Origin: JAPPHA01 sp964291635
GTDB lineage: Bacteria; Pseudomonadota; Alphaproteobacteria; Rhodobacterales; Rhodobacteraceae
Length of the DNA: 64,000 nucleotides
Direction of reading: 5' to 3'
NCBI GenBank assembly: GCA_964291635.2
Contig: OZ219899.1
Span: 1-64,000 of the forward strand
In this document: positions 19,743 to 28,606 of the stretch, in pieces
How the letters are laid out: each line of letters begins with the position of its first letter
Numbering within the stretch: the stretch's first letter is position 1
The notes under the pieces: model-generated
What the model was told of the DNA's origin: nothing
The model's database searches: none
What the model saw: the letters and a program-made list of their open reading frames with translations, nothing else
Made by a program: the position numbers and the translations under genes

Positions 19743-20231
19743 TCAGGTGATGGTCCCGGCCGAAGGGTCGTCCAGAACATGGTCCTCAAGGCGGGAAGTC
19801 GGGACATTCCGCTCATTTCGAATTCTCTTTCCCCTCAGGCTATGGCCCAGGCTATGAACAAGTTCCCTGTCTCCGGACTTCAAGTAGTGCCAGGCGGGCA
19901 GGGGTTTCCCTTCATGGCGTAGCCTGTACGCGCAGGTTTCTGGCATCCATCCGGAGGTTTCCGCGACGGACTCGGGCGTGAACCGGATGCAATCCGAAAT
20001 CAGATCGAGGCGCTGCCGGTAATTTCGGCAACGGCAATGGAAATGATCGAACAGGCGGCAGGCGACGCCGGTGTAGCGAACTTCTCCCGTATCCGCATCT
20101 TCGAGCTTCAGCAGGCAACACTTCCCGCACCCGTCACACAGCGCCTCCCATTCTGAAGGATTGAGTTCCTCGAGCGGAATGTCATCCCAGAATCCCGGTC
20201 TGAGACTATCGCCATTCTTTGGGTTACGCAT
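19743..20231 (-). CDS. ycgN: YcgN family cysteine-cluster protein (UPF0260)
   Basis: A 162-aa conserved protein of unknown biochemical role with a Cys-rich cluster typical of putative Fe-S/zinc proteins: 'CDGCGKCCLLKLED', 'CRLFDHFHCRCRNY', 'DCIRFTPESV' and 'CAYRLRHEGKPLPAWH'. The start was set at the ATG at 20231 ('MRNPKNGDS'); ten more codons are open upstream. It lies between ribF and ltaE on the same strand with tight spacing, so it is probably in one transcript. Confidence 0.9.
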   Translation of the reverse strand: MRNPKNGDSLRPGFWDDIPLEELNPSEWEALCDGCGKCCLLKLEDADTGEVRYTGVACRLFDHFHCRCRNYRQRLDLISDCIRFTPESVAETSGWMPETCAYRLRHEGKPLPAWHYLKSGDRELVHSLGHSLRGKRIRNERNVPTSRLEDHVLDDPSAGTIT

Positions 20232-20280
20232 TCGGCACTCTTGTCGGAATTCGATTGCCAATGAAAGGGCAAACTACGGG

Positions 20281-21267
20281 CTACAGGCCCGTTGCGGGTT
20301 TCCCGTCCTGGTCCAGGCTGCCAGATGCGGCGATGGCGGCGAGCACCTCCCGGCTGCGCACGCAATCTGCGTGCATTGCTTCGACCAGTTCGTCGACACT
20401 GTCGAATTTGGTCTCGGGGCGCAGGTGATCCAGGAGTGCGACCGACATTCGGGTCCCGTACAGGTCGCCTTCAAACCCGAAGACATGGACCTCAAGGACA
20501 GGCTGGCTTCCTCCAAACGTCGGTCTTGTTCCGATCGACGCGACACCGCCGTAGTTTCCGGCGTACTTCCCGTCAATGATGTCAACGGAGACCGCATAGA
20601 CGGCATGTGCAGGCACGAACAGATTGTCCAGCGAGAGATTTGCTGTTGGAATTCCCAGGTCGCGCCCGCGTTTCTCCCCATGGATGACGCGCCCCTCGAT
20701 TCTGTGGTGATGCCCGAGAATTGACGTTGCTTTCCTGACGTGTCCGGCCGCGAGCGCCTTGCGTACTGCCGTCGACGAGTATTCCATGTCTCCATCGACC
20801 CTGAGCGGCAGGACCGTGACTCCGAAGCCGAACTGTTGGCCAAATCGCGACAGGTCGCTCGCGTCGCTCGCGCGCGCTTTGCCAAATCTGAAGTCCGCCC
20901 CAACGATTGCGTGAGATATTTCCAGACGATCAGCAAGAATCGATCGTGAGAACTCCTCGGCCGTCGCGTTGGCAAGACGGGCATCGAACGTGATCTCGAA
21001 AACGACATCGAATCCGAGCATCTGCAGTCGTCTGGCCCGGCTTTGACGCGTCATCAGCCGAAAGGCCGGCTTGTTCGGTTGAAAGAACTGGCGCGGATGT
21101 GGTTCGAACGTAATGACACCAGCCATGCATCCGAGGTCACCTGCCAGCTCGACTGCCCAGCGCAATACCGAAAGGTGGCCAATATGGACTCCGTCAAAGT
21201 TTCCGATTGCGACGGCCGCGCCGACACATTTACCTGGAACGTCGTCATGTTTCCGAACAATGTGCAT
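20281..21267 (-). CDS. ribF: Bifunctional riboflavin kinase/FAD synthetase
   Basis: Converts riboflavin to FMN and then FAD; 328 aa. The N-terminal nucleotidyltransferase domain has 'VAIGNFDGVHIGHLSVL' and 'ISHAIVGADFRFGKAR'. The C-terminal kinase domain has 'GEKRGRDLGIPTANLSL' and 'VHVFGFEGDLYG'. The ATG at 21267 is chosen because the protein then begins 'MHIVRKHDDVPGK'; an ATG two codons earlier (21273) is equally possible. Part of a minus-strand group HAD-maoC-ribF-ycgN-ltaE, an order familiar in Rhodobacterales. Confidence 0.95.
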   Translation of the reverse strand: MHIVRKHDDVPGKCVGAAVAIGNFDGVHIGHLSVLRWAVELAGDLGCMAGVITFEPHPRQFFQPNKPAFRLMTRQSRARRLQMLGFDVVFEITFDARLANATAEEFSRSILADRLEISHAIVGADFRFGKARASDASDLSRFGQQFGFGVTVLPLRVDGDMEYSSTAVRKALAAGHVRKATSILGHHHRIEGRVIHGEKRGRDLGIPTANLSLDNLFVPAHAVYAVSVDIIDGKYAGNYGGVASIGTRPTFGGSQPVLEVHVFGFEGDLYGTRMSVALLDHLRPETKFDSVDELVEAMHADCVRSREVLAAIAASGSLDQDGKPATGL

Positions 21268-21292
21268 GCGCATCAGTCGATGATCTGAATCG

Positions 21293-21754
21293 TCAGTCGA
21301 ATTTCCGGCTCGGCGCCAGGACGAGAGCCTCGCCGACGAGCACGACCTTATCCCCGACGCTGCATTCACAATCAAGCGTTACGCGACGTTTTGGGTAATC
21401 GATCTCTCTGACCGTGACACGGGCGTCGACCTCGTCACCGGGACGGACAGGCGCGAGGAATTTCAGAGTTTGCCCGAGATAAACCGACCCGTGACCCGGA
21501 AGTTGTTCCCCGATGACCGCGGAGATCAAGGAAGCGTACATCATGCCGTGGGCGATCCGGCCGCCAAATATCGTCTCTCTTGCGTAGGCTTCATCGTGGT
21601 GTATCGGATTGAAGTCCATAGACAGTTCGGAAAAGGCTGCGGTATCGGCATCAGTGAAAACCCTGGCAATCGAACGGGACATTCCGAGTTCCAGATCTTC
21701 GATGCAGATCGTACCTACCGGAATATTGCGGAGGCGTCCTTTCCGATCGGTCAT
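21293..21754 (-). CDS. MaoC-like (R)-specific enoyl-CoA hydratase
   Basis: A 153-aa hot-dog-fold hydratase. The catalytic motif 'DFNPIHHDEAYA' (Asp and His of the hydratase-2 motif) is followed by 'FGGRIAHGMMYASL', as in PhaJ-like proteins that hydrate trans-2-enoyl-CoA to the (R)-3-hydroxyacyl form. It is 25 bases upstream of ribF on the same strand. The physiological acyl-CoA is unknown. Confidence 0.9.
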   Translation of the reverse strand: MTDRKGRLRNIPVGTICIEDLELGMSRSIARVFTDADTAAFSELSMDFNPIHHDEAYARETIFGGRIAHGMMYASLISAVIGEQLPGHGSVYLGQTLKFLAPVRPGDEVDARVTVREIDYPKRRVTLDCECSVGDKVVLVGEALVLAPSRKFD

Positions 21755-21891
21755 ATCGAGGCGTCCATGGTTCTGACGTTACCTGCCGTTGCGAATCCAC
21801 TCACTCGAGAACCCGGAACATACAATGCGCCGGACCCGGGCTGCACCCGGGTGTGGCTGTGCGCCACCGGTATGACCTGGTCATTTTTCTT

Positions 21892-22782
21892 TCAACGCAA
21901 GTGCCCGATCGCCGTGTCAGGCCTGGCTTCCGATGCATGTTCGGCCAGAAAGGACTCCAGGCGATTGCGGTCGGGATCGCGGGTGGTGGCCGTTGCAGTC
22001 CTGGACAGTCCGCCCGTGACGAACAGGCTTGGAAGTTTCTCGCGTACGGCTCCCTCGATGTCTGTATGAATTCCGTCGCCGATGCAGAGAATGCGGCAAT
22101 CTTCGATGGTCCGTCCCATTGCGGCGTACATTCGGAGCCTCGCAGTCGTGTAAATCGGTCTGTGCGGCTTGCCGAAAAGCGATACATGGCCGCCGATTTC
22201 CGAGTAAAGAGCGGCGATGGCTCCGGCGCAATATGCGCGTTTCCTGCCCCGGTCGACCACGAGGTCGGGATTGGCGCACAGCATTTTCAGGCGGCGGTCC
22301 CGGGCAGAGCGTAACAGGCCGAGGTACTGTTGAGGTGTTTCGGTCGTATCATCAACGAGGCCTGTGCAAACAAGTCCCTGTGCGGCCTCCGGCGTAGTCA
22401 GCATGATTTCGCCTAGTCCTTCCAGACCATCCTCGTTTTCATGATTGAAAAAAGCCTCGTCCCTCCGTGGTCCTATATGGTGGACAGACCGGCCGAACTC
22501 TCCAAGCGCAAGCGCGCGGCGCGCGGCATCGCCGCTTGTCACGACATCATGGTAGAGGTCACGGGGCACCCCGATCCGGTCGAGTTGCCGGATAACGCCG
22601 GAACGCGAGCGAGGTGCGTTGGTCAGCAAAACGACATAACCGCCCCGCCGGCGGAAGCGATCAAGTGCTTGGACAGCCGACGGAAATGGCCTTATGCCGT
22701 CGTGAAGACACCCCCAAAGGTCACAAAATACTGCTTCAAAGCGACAAGAGATCTCGTCAAGCGAGTCGATAACGGTAGTCAA
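21892..22782 (-). CDS. TIGR01459-type HAD hydrolase (NagD-like sugar phosphatase)
   Basis: HAD-superfamily class IIA phosphatase, about 296 aa. The nucleophile motif is 'AVFCDLWGCLHDG', motif II 'VVLLTNAPRS', and the C-terminal acidic motif 'ILCIGDGIHTDIEGA'. The start is not certain: a TTG at 22782 giving 'LTTVIDSLDEIS' matches the expected N-terminus, while the open frame extends 70 codons further without resembling the family. First gene of the HAD-maoC-ribF group. Substrate unknown. Confidence 0.85.
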   Translation of the reverse strand: MTTVIDSLDEISCRFEAVFCDLWGCLHDGIRPFPSAVQALDRFRRRGGYVVLLTNAPRSRSGVIRQLDRIGVPRDLYHDVVTSGDAARRALALGEFGRSVHHIGPRRDEAFFNHENEDGLEGLGEIMLTTPEAAQGLVCTGLVDDTTETPQQYLGLLRSARDRRLKMLCANPDLVVDRGRKRAYCAGAIAALYSEIGGHVSLFGKPHRPIYTTARLRMYAAMGRTIEDCRILCIGDGIHTDIEGAVREKLPSLFVTGGLSRTATATTRDPDRNRLESFLAEHASEARPDTAIGHLR

Positions 22783-23292
22783 GACGGAATGTCCGATTGA
22801 GAAAGCAAGATCATGCAGTCCGGCCCTGCTGGAATGGCCGACCTCTTCCGGTCGTTGTCTATATGAGCGCTGAACCAATATCCATACCACCTGCCGGGCA
22901 ACAGCCGCACGTGCGTGGAAGGAAGATTCCCTGTCAGTTTCGGTCGGCAGCCCGATCGATCCCCAGTTCATTTCGGCGCCGGCATCGTGCACTTTGCGTG
23001 ACGCGGCGGAACTGCAAGAGGGTCGTCCGGTGTCGGTGGAACCGTACTGTATGCCTGCGCGATTCGGCAGCGATGATCACGGGAAATGGTCGCCAAAAGG
23101 TCGATATGATCGCGTCTCGTCCGCTATCCCCGTCGATTTCCATCGTCGGGCTCGTGAAGACTTCGGCAACAGAACGAATCGAGGGACCGGGGCAAGGGGA
23201 GTCAGGAGAACAACCGTGACCTGGGGCAGGAACTCTCGGCCTGTCACGAGGCTTTGTTGCCGATCATCCACTCGCGGAAAAGGGTGCAATTC
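22783..23292. other. Intergenic, divergent control region
   Basis: 510 bases between the HAD gene (minus) and an SHMT-like gene (plus). No convincing gene. Searched by eye for glycine, SAM and THF riboswitch cores because of the downstream PLP gene; none recognised. Confidence 0.5.
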
Positions 23293-24609
23293 ATGACAAT
23301 ACAACACAGGGACTGGGTTCCGGCGCGGTGCGAGGCACTTGTTCAGTCGATTTTACGGGAAACCGCCCGGCAGAGTTCGGAAGATGTTCTGGCACGGGTC
23401 AACGCCTTGGCAATGAAGAACCGGCAAATTCACGAACGCGACTGCTTCAACCTGAACCCCGCGACCAACGTGATGAACCCCAGGGCAGAGGCGTTGCTGG
23501 CTTCCGGAATCGGATCACGGCCATCCCTGGGTTATCCGGGTGACAAATACGAGATGGGCCTTGAGGCCATCGAAGAGATCGAGGTGATCTGTGCCGGGTT
23601 GTGCGCGGAAATCTTTGATGCGGCATACGCGGAGATCCGCGTGCCGTCCGGCGCCCTTGCGAACCTTTACGGGTTCATGGCGACCTGCAAGCCTGGCGAG
23701 ACGATCATCGTGCCTCCGGCGCGTATCGGCGGCCACGTCACGCATCATCTAGCCGGATGTGCGGGACTGTTCGGACTGAACGTCGTTCCGGCGCCTGTTC
23801 GTGCCGACAAGTACACGGTCGACTTGGAAGGCCTGGCCCGATTGGCAAGGCGGCACCGGCCCGGCCTGATCACGGTCGGGGGGAGCCTGAACCTGTTCGA
23901 ACATCCGGTTTCCGAGATCCGCGGGATCGCCGATGAAGTCGGTGCATATGTCATGTTCGATGCGGCGCACCAGTGTGGGATCATCGCCGGCCGCGCCTGG
24001 CCGAACCCTTTGAAGAACGGTGCGCATTTCATGACCATGAGCACCTACAAGAGCCTCGGCGGTCCCGCTGGAGGTTTGATCGTCTCTGACGATGCCGGGA
24101 TAGCGGAAAGCCTCGATGCGATCGCCTTTCCGGGCATGACCGCGAACTTCGATGCGGCGAAGTCGGCGGCGCTGGCGATAACGATGCTTGACTGGAGAGA
24201 ACACGGGCGCGCTTACGCCAGGGAGATGATCAGGACATCGACAGCGTTGGCGGAGGCATTGAATTCAGCCGGATTGCAGGTCTTTGCCCGCGCGGACGGG
24301 TTCACGCGCTCACATCAGTTTGCGGTCGTCGCGGCGCCATTCGGAGGTGGGCAGGCCGGATCCAGGAAGCTGCGCAGCGCGGGGTTCCTCGCCTGCGGCA
24401 TCGGGCTGCCGATCGAAGAGGTTCCGGACGATCTGAACGGGCTTCGGATCGGCACGCCGGAACTGGTCCGCTGGGGCGTGACGCCGAAAGACTGCGAGAG
24501 GATGGCCGGTCTGATTGCCGGTGCCCTTGGACGCGATGATCCCGGGGCGCTCGCCGCTGAAGTGGCCGAGTGGCGCCAGGAATTCGACAGGGTACATTTC
24601 GTCATTTGA
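23293..24609 (+). CDS. Serine hydroxymethyltransferase-like PLP enzyme
   Basis: Fold-type I PLP enzyme, 438 aa, resembling GlyA: 'NPATNVMNPRAEALLASG', 'SRPSLGYPGDKYEMG' and 'VMFDAAHQCGIIAGRAW'. The PLP lysine lies in 'MSTYKSLGGPAGG', where classical GlyA has T-H-K-T-L-R-G-P-R-G-G. The differences (Tyr for His, Gly for Arg) and an unusual C-terminus suggest a paralogous SHMT that uses another amino acid, for instance an alpha-methylserine or threonine-type aldolase, rather than the main GlyA. The ATG at 23293 is chosen over an in-frame one 13 codons upstream. It precedes groESL but is probably not cotranscribed with it. Confidence 0.75.
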   Translation: MTIQHRDWVPARCEALVQSILRETARQSSEDVLARVNALAMKNRQIHERDCFNLNPATNVMNPRAEALLASGIGSRPSLGYPGDKYEMGLEAIEEIEVICAGLCAEIFDAAYAEIRVPSGALANLYGFMATCKPGETIIVPPARIGGHVTHHLAGCAGLFGLNVVPAPVRADKYTVDLEGLARLARRHRPGLITVGGSLNLFEHPVSEIRGIADEVGAYVMFDAAHQCGIIAGRAWPNPLKNGAHFMTMSTYKSLGGPAGGLIVSDDAGIAESLDAIAFPGMTANFDAAKSAALAITMLDWREHGRAYAREMIRTSTALAEALNSAGLQVFARADGFTRSHQFAVVAAPFGGGQAGSRKLRSAGFLACGIGLPIEEVPDDLNGLRIGTPELVRWGVTPKDCERMAGLIAGALGRDDPGALAAEVAEWRQEFDRVHFVI

Positions 24610-24765
24610 GGGGCGGGGGCTGCGACTCCCCGATCGCCTTCGCCTGCCGCGAACGGGTTTATCTCGAGGAAGCGGTCGAGGTGGCCTCCACGGATGGCGT
24701 GACAGCGCGTTTTCCGCGTACGGGAAGATCGGGTCGGAAAATCGCGATTTCCATGGTTGCGCCTC

Positions 24766-24794
24766 TTGACAATCGGCAATACCGGACCTATTTG
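24766..24794 (+). promoter_or_regulatory. Putative groESL promoter
   Basis: TTGACA (24766-24771) and TATTTG (24789-24794) are separated by 17 bases, a good sigma-70-type pair. They sit directly upstream of the CIRCE-like operator. Confidence 0.65.
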
Positions 24795-24802
24795 AACCGT
24801 TG

Positions 24803-24829
24803 TTAGCAGCCGAAAGGGTTGAGTGCTAA
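24803..24829 (+). promoter_or_regulatory. CIRCE-like operator (HrcA site) of groESL
   Basis: TTAGCAGCC, nine bases, then GAGTGCTAA. The right arm is a perfect CIRCE half-site; the left arm differs at two positions from TTAGCACTC. It overlaps the expected transcription start and would mediate HrcA repression. Confidence 0.8.
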
Positions 24830-24897
24830 CAGTCGAGTGCTCCGAATTTTGAGGGGCAAAGATAAATTCGAATGCAAACCATGTAGGGAGCGACGCG

Positions 24898-25188
24898 ATG
24901 GCATTCAAGCCTTTGCATGATCGTGTCTTGGTTCGTCGAATCGAGAGCGATGAAAAAACAGCTGGTGGATTGATTATCCCGGATAGCGCCAAGGAAAAAC
25001 CATCGGAAGGAGAGATCATCTCGTGCGGTGAAGGCGCGCGCAAGGACAGCGGAGAGCTGATTCCGATGTCCGTCAAGGCAGGTGACCGAATTCTGTTTGG
25101 AAAATGGTCCGGAACCGAAGTCACGATCGACGGCGAAGAGATGTTGATCATGAAGGAATCCGATGTTCTCGGAATTCTCGAGGACTGA
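24898..25188 (+). CDS. groES: Co-chaperonin GroES
   Basis: Heptameric lid of the GroEL chamber, 96 aa. 'FKPLHDRVLVRRIESDEKTAGGL' contains the mobile loop, and the C-terminus is 'MKESDVLGILED'. First gene of groESL; groEL follows after 35 bases. Controlled by the promoter and CIRCE-like operator just upstream. Confidence 0.98.
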   Translation: MAFKPLHDRVLVRRIESDEKTAGGLIIPDSAKEKPSEGEIISCGEGARKDSGELIPMSVKAGDRILFGKWSGTEVTIDGEEMLIMKESDVLGILED

Positions 25189-25223
25189 GGGACAAGGCCA
25201 TTACACTGAGGAGAAACTGAAAA

Positions 25224-26861
25224 ATGGCAGCCAAAGACGTAAAATTCAGCACGGATGCCCGCAACAAGATGCTTGAGGGCGTGTCGGTTCTGGCCGACGC
25301 AGTTCGTGTAACGCTCGGCCCGAAGGGACGCAATGTCGTTCTGGACAAGTCCTTCGGTGCACCGCGCATTACTAAGGACGGTGTGGCCGTCGCAAAGGAA
25401 ATCGAACTCGAAGGCAAGTTCGAAAACATGGGCGCACAAATGGTGCGCGAAGTTGCGTCACGGACCAACGACACGGCGGGTGACGGCACAACCACGGCAA
25501 CGATTCTTGCTCATGCAATCGTTCAAGAGGGGCTCAAGTCGGTCGCCGCCGGAATGAATCCGATGGATCTCAAACGCGGAATCGACCTCGCGACCGGCAA
25601 GGTCGTGTCCGAAATCAAGTCGATGTCGCGCGAGGTCAAGGATTCGGCCGAAGTCGCGCAGGTGGGAACGATTTCCGCCAACGGCGAAACCGAGATCGGA
25701 GATCAGATCGCGGACGCAATGCAGAAAGTCGGCAACGAAGGCGTGATTACGGTCGAGGAAAACAAGGGCCTCGAAACGGAAACGGATGTGGTCGAAGGAA
25801 TGCAATTCGATCGCGGATACCTGTCTCCGTACTTTGTCACCAACGCCGACAAGATGACTGCCGAACTCGAGGATTGCCTCGTTCTTCTGCACGAAAAGAA
25901 ACTGTCTTCCCTGCAGGCCATGGTTCCGCTTCTTGAAAGCGTCATCCAGGCAGGCAAGCCACTTCTGGTCATTGCCGAGGACGTCGAAGGCGAAGCCCTC
26001 GCCACGCTGGTTGTCAACAAGCTCCGCGGCGGTCTCAAGATCGCGGCGGTCAAGGCGCCCGGATTCGGTGACCGCCGCAAGGCAATGCTGCAGGACATCG
26101 CCATCCTGACGGGTGGACAGGTGATTTCCGAGGACCTCGGAATGAAACTGGAAAACGTCGGCATGGATATGCTCGGCCGTGCCCGCAAGGTCTCGATCAA
26201 CAAGGACGATACGACCATCGTCGACGGTGCCGGCGAGAAGGCGGAAATCGAAGCCCGCGTGGCCCAGATTCGCAGCCAGATCGAAGAAACCACCTCCGAC
26301 TACGACCGTGAAAAGCTGCAGGAACGTCTGGCGAAACTTGCCGGCGGGGTTGCGGTGATTCGCGTTGGCGGTGCTACCGAGGTCGAGGTCAAGGAGCGCA
26401 AGGACCGTGTGGACGATGCGCTGAACTCGACCCGTGCCGCGGTTCAGGAAGGTGTCGTTGTCGGCGGCGGCGTTTCGCTGATGCTGGGGGCGAAGGCGCT
26501 CGACGGTTTGAGTGGAGAGAACCCCGACCAGGATGCCGGAATCTCGATCGTGCGTCGGGCGCTCGAATCTCCGCTTCGCCAGATCGCCGAGAATGCCGGC
26601 GTGGACGGCGCGGTTGTTGCTGGCAAGGTTCGCGAGAGCGACGACCAGAACTTCGGTTTCAATGCGCAGACCGAAAAGTACTGCGACATGATTGCCGACG
26701 GAATCATCGATCCTGCGAAGGTGGTCCGGGCGGCGCTGGAAGATGCGTCCTCCATTGCCGGGCTCCTGGTCACGACCGAGGCGATGGTTGCTGATCGTCC
26801 CGAGCCGAAAAACAATGCACCGGCGATGCCGGACATGGGCGGCATGGGCGGCATGATGTAA
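25224..26861 (+). CDS. groEL: Chaperonin GroEL
   Basis: ATP-driven tetradecameric protein-folding chamber, 545 aa. 'TLGPKGRNVVLDKSFGAP' and 'DTAGDGTTTATILA' are the ATP-site motifs, and the C-terminus has the flexible GGM repeats ('DMGGMGGMM'). GAGGAG is upstream of the ATG. The gene is intact and is followed by an intrinsic terminator. Confidence 0.99.
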   Translation: MAAKDVKFSTDARNKMLEGVSVLADAVRVTLGPKGRNVVLDKSFGAPRITKDGVAVAKEIELEGKFENMGAQMVREVASRTNDTAGDGTTTATILAHAIVQEGLKSVAAGMNPMDLKRGIDLATGKVVSEIKSMSREVKDSAEVAQVGTISANGETEIGDQIADAMQKVGNEGVITVEENKGLETETDVVEGMQFDRGYLSPYFVTNADKMTAELEDCLVLLHEKKLSSLQAMVPLLESVIQAGKPLLVIAEDVEGEALATLVVNKLRGGLKIAAVKAPGFGDRRKAMLQDIAILTGGQVISEDLGMKLENVGMDMLGRARKVSINKDDTTIVDGAGEKAEIEARVAQIRSQIEETTSDYDREKLQERLAKLAGGVAVIRVGGATEVEVKERKDRVDDALNSTRAAVQEGVVVGGGVSLMLGAKALDGLSGENPDQDAGISIVRRALESPLRQIAENAGVDGAVVAGKVRESDDQNFGFNAQTEKYCDMIADGIIDPAKVVRAALEDASSIAGLLVTTEAMVADRPEPKNNAPAMPDMGGMGGMM

Positions 26862-26878
26862 GCACCTGATGCTGAAAT

Positions 26879-26933
26879 CGTCGGGAGATCAGAGGATTTC
26901 CCGACGACTTCCGGGACTAAACCGGATTTTTTT
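26879..26933 (+). terminator. Intrinsic terminator of groESL
   Basis: An 8-bp stem (CGTCGGGA/TCCCGACG, 26879-26906) is followed by a second short stem (TCCGG/CCGGA, 26910-26926) and T7 (26927-26933). The second hairpin plus T-run fits a rho-independent terminator. Confidence 0.7.
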
Positions 26934-27433
26934 CTACAATGTTGATCCCGTAATACGCTGCAATAAATGAATAAATTTCGTTCCGTAAACGAAAGCGTGG
27001 AACCAGTCATCCAACCGAATACGGTTATTTTGCTGAAACAGACGACACCTGGTTGGCTGTCGCCATGATCAGGCGAACAGGTCGCGCAACCGGTTTCGGG
27101 TGGTCAGTCAGGTCGCGACGGGTTGTCATATCTTTGGGATTATGGTGATTGCAGAACTTCTGCGCGGGACTCATTTCGGGGCGTCCGGGAGAATTCCTGC
27201 CCCGGTCGTTGCGCCCTTGCGTCCCAATGCGTTCTCGACATGAAGCCATTGGCCGCCATCCAAATCGATGCCCGTGTACCTTGGCCTCTTTGGGATCGCC
27301 CCGATGAAGCTGTCGGGCAATTCCTTCGGCGGTTCTGCGTTGTCTGAAGAATCTTTGCCTCGAACAGTTCTTTTGCAGAAGAGATGCCGACGAGGCAAGA
27401 GACTGGAGACAGAACCGCTTACCCGCGCCGACC
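26934..27433. other. Intergenic, no gene recognised
   Basis: 500 bases between the groEL terminator and vapC remnants. Minus-strand frames continue from the toxin remnant but match nothing known. Confidence 0.5.
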
Positions 27434-27944
27434 CTATGGCGGAGGCTTAGACCCGTGCGTGCCTTTGACTGGAATGACCTGATGCAAGGCCGCAATTGAA
27501 CTGGAAATGCCCGCCGCCAAAACGGCATGACGCCGGATCTCGGAAATCCGGAAGGTGCCGTCCGTGGGAATGGGAATCCCGTCAATGCCGTGTTTCCAGT
27601 ACTCAGCGGCAATTTGGGCATCGAACACCAACTTGCCGCACGAATCTCCGCCTCTCGGGCTGTCGCAAGCAGCCGTTGCAGAAACTCCGACCCCGGTTGG
27701 ACGTCCCCGAAACATGGAGTGGCCGTGACGCCTTCGATGAACTCTGTGGCCTGCGCCACTGTCGGCGGCGGGTTGAATACCCGCCCGCGCGTCGCCACCC
27801 GCATGAACTCCGTAACGCAGAATACCGGGAGCGCCCATCGTTCCACTCCTTCGCACAGAGCGACGAACCGTGATGTTGCGGCCTCGCGCAATTCGCTCTC
27901 AGCACGATGGGCTAAATCAGAATGTTCGTGTCAACCGCTATCAC
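27434..27944 (-). pseudogene. VapC-type PIN-domain toxin remnant
   Basis: PIN-domain ribonuclease toxin of a type II system, broken. Starting with GTG at 27944 it reads 'IAVDTNILI' (first catalytic Asp), then a stop. A missing base near 27914 would restore 'YAHRAESELREAATSRFVALCEG'. 'FCVTEFMRVATRGRVFNPPP' (PIN Glu region) follows in the second frame. Near 27645 another shift leads to 'KLVFDAQIAAEYWKHGI' (third acidic residue), after which similarity fades. Two frameshifts plus C-terminal divergence make it inactive. The GTG overlaps the stop of the antitoxin remnant, the usual vapBC coupling. Confidence 0.78.
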
Positions 27945-28175
27945 GGTCGATGGATCACGTCATGGAGCGCGTCCCAGTCGCAGACGTTGACATTGGGCGG
28001 CCATCCCCCTTGACGGCCTGAAACCGCAAACGGAAAAGTGCCTTGGGGATGTGCGCCGCTGCAAGCCGCGCCCGCAGCAGGTCCTCGACGAATCTCGTCA
28101 GCATGATTCCGTTCCGAGCCGCCCGTCTTTGGCCCAGCGCAGTACCCGATCATCCAGATCGAGGGTGGTCTTCAT
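27941..28175 (-). pseudogene. VapB-type antitoxin remnant
   Basis: The ATG at 28175 begins 'MKTTLDLDDRVLRWAK', a ribbon-helix-helix antitoxin start. A frameshift leads to 'RNGIMLTRFVEDLLRARLAAAH', and a second near 28007 (GGGGG) leads to 'PPNVNVCDWDALHDVIHRP', the typical C-terminus of antitoxins paired with this VapC type. Two frameshifts in about 78 codons. Same strand as and overlapping the vapC remnant. Confidence 0.75.
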
Positions 28176-28606
28176 CTGTGAGACCGGAGCACCGGCGGCG
28201 GCCCGCGAAGCAGGAAGCCTCGTCATTCATGGCAAGGTCCATCACGCGACTGGTCGCCATGCATCTCGATTCAGGATGTCGGATTTTCAGCGGTCAGCGT
28301 CAACATGGCACGCCGGTGTGCAACCATAAATCGCACCGGAGAGAAAATGCTCGACAGACCGTACAGCAGGTTATTGCGGATCGGGTGCTGAACGTCGAGA
28401 TGTGACATGGCTAGGGTTGGCTACCTTGTCGCTCCGGAACCGGTCCAGGTACGGCATGCCGTTAAGCAAAACCCGGTCACTTGTTCATGACTGGAGGCAC
28501 GGTAAAGAACGCCATCGGTGATTGTCTTTTTCCCGTGCCGCGAAATGCAAGGAAATCAATCCCGGTGCATTGGCGACAGATCGTGGATAAACGCCGCAAC
28601 AGACCG
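28176..28606. other. Intergenic, no gene recognised
   Basis: 431 bases between vapB remnants and the 3' end of purK. It should hold the promoter of the former toxin-antitoxin pair and the purEK terminator; neither is clear by eye. Confidence 0.5.

Noticed and set aside
22783..23292. Possible glycine or SAM riboswitch before the SHMT-like gene
   Set aside because: No conserved aptamer core was found on either strand.
24315..25439. 374-aa open frame on the minus strand
   Set aside because: Antisense to the SHMT-like gene, the groES promoter region and groES.
27025..27640. Downstream half of a long minus-strand frame after vapC
   Set aside because: After the second frameshift the sequence no longer resembles any protein; only the part upstream belongs to VapC.
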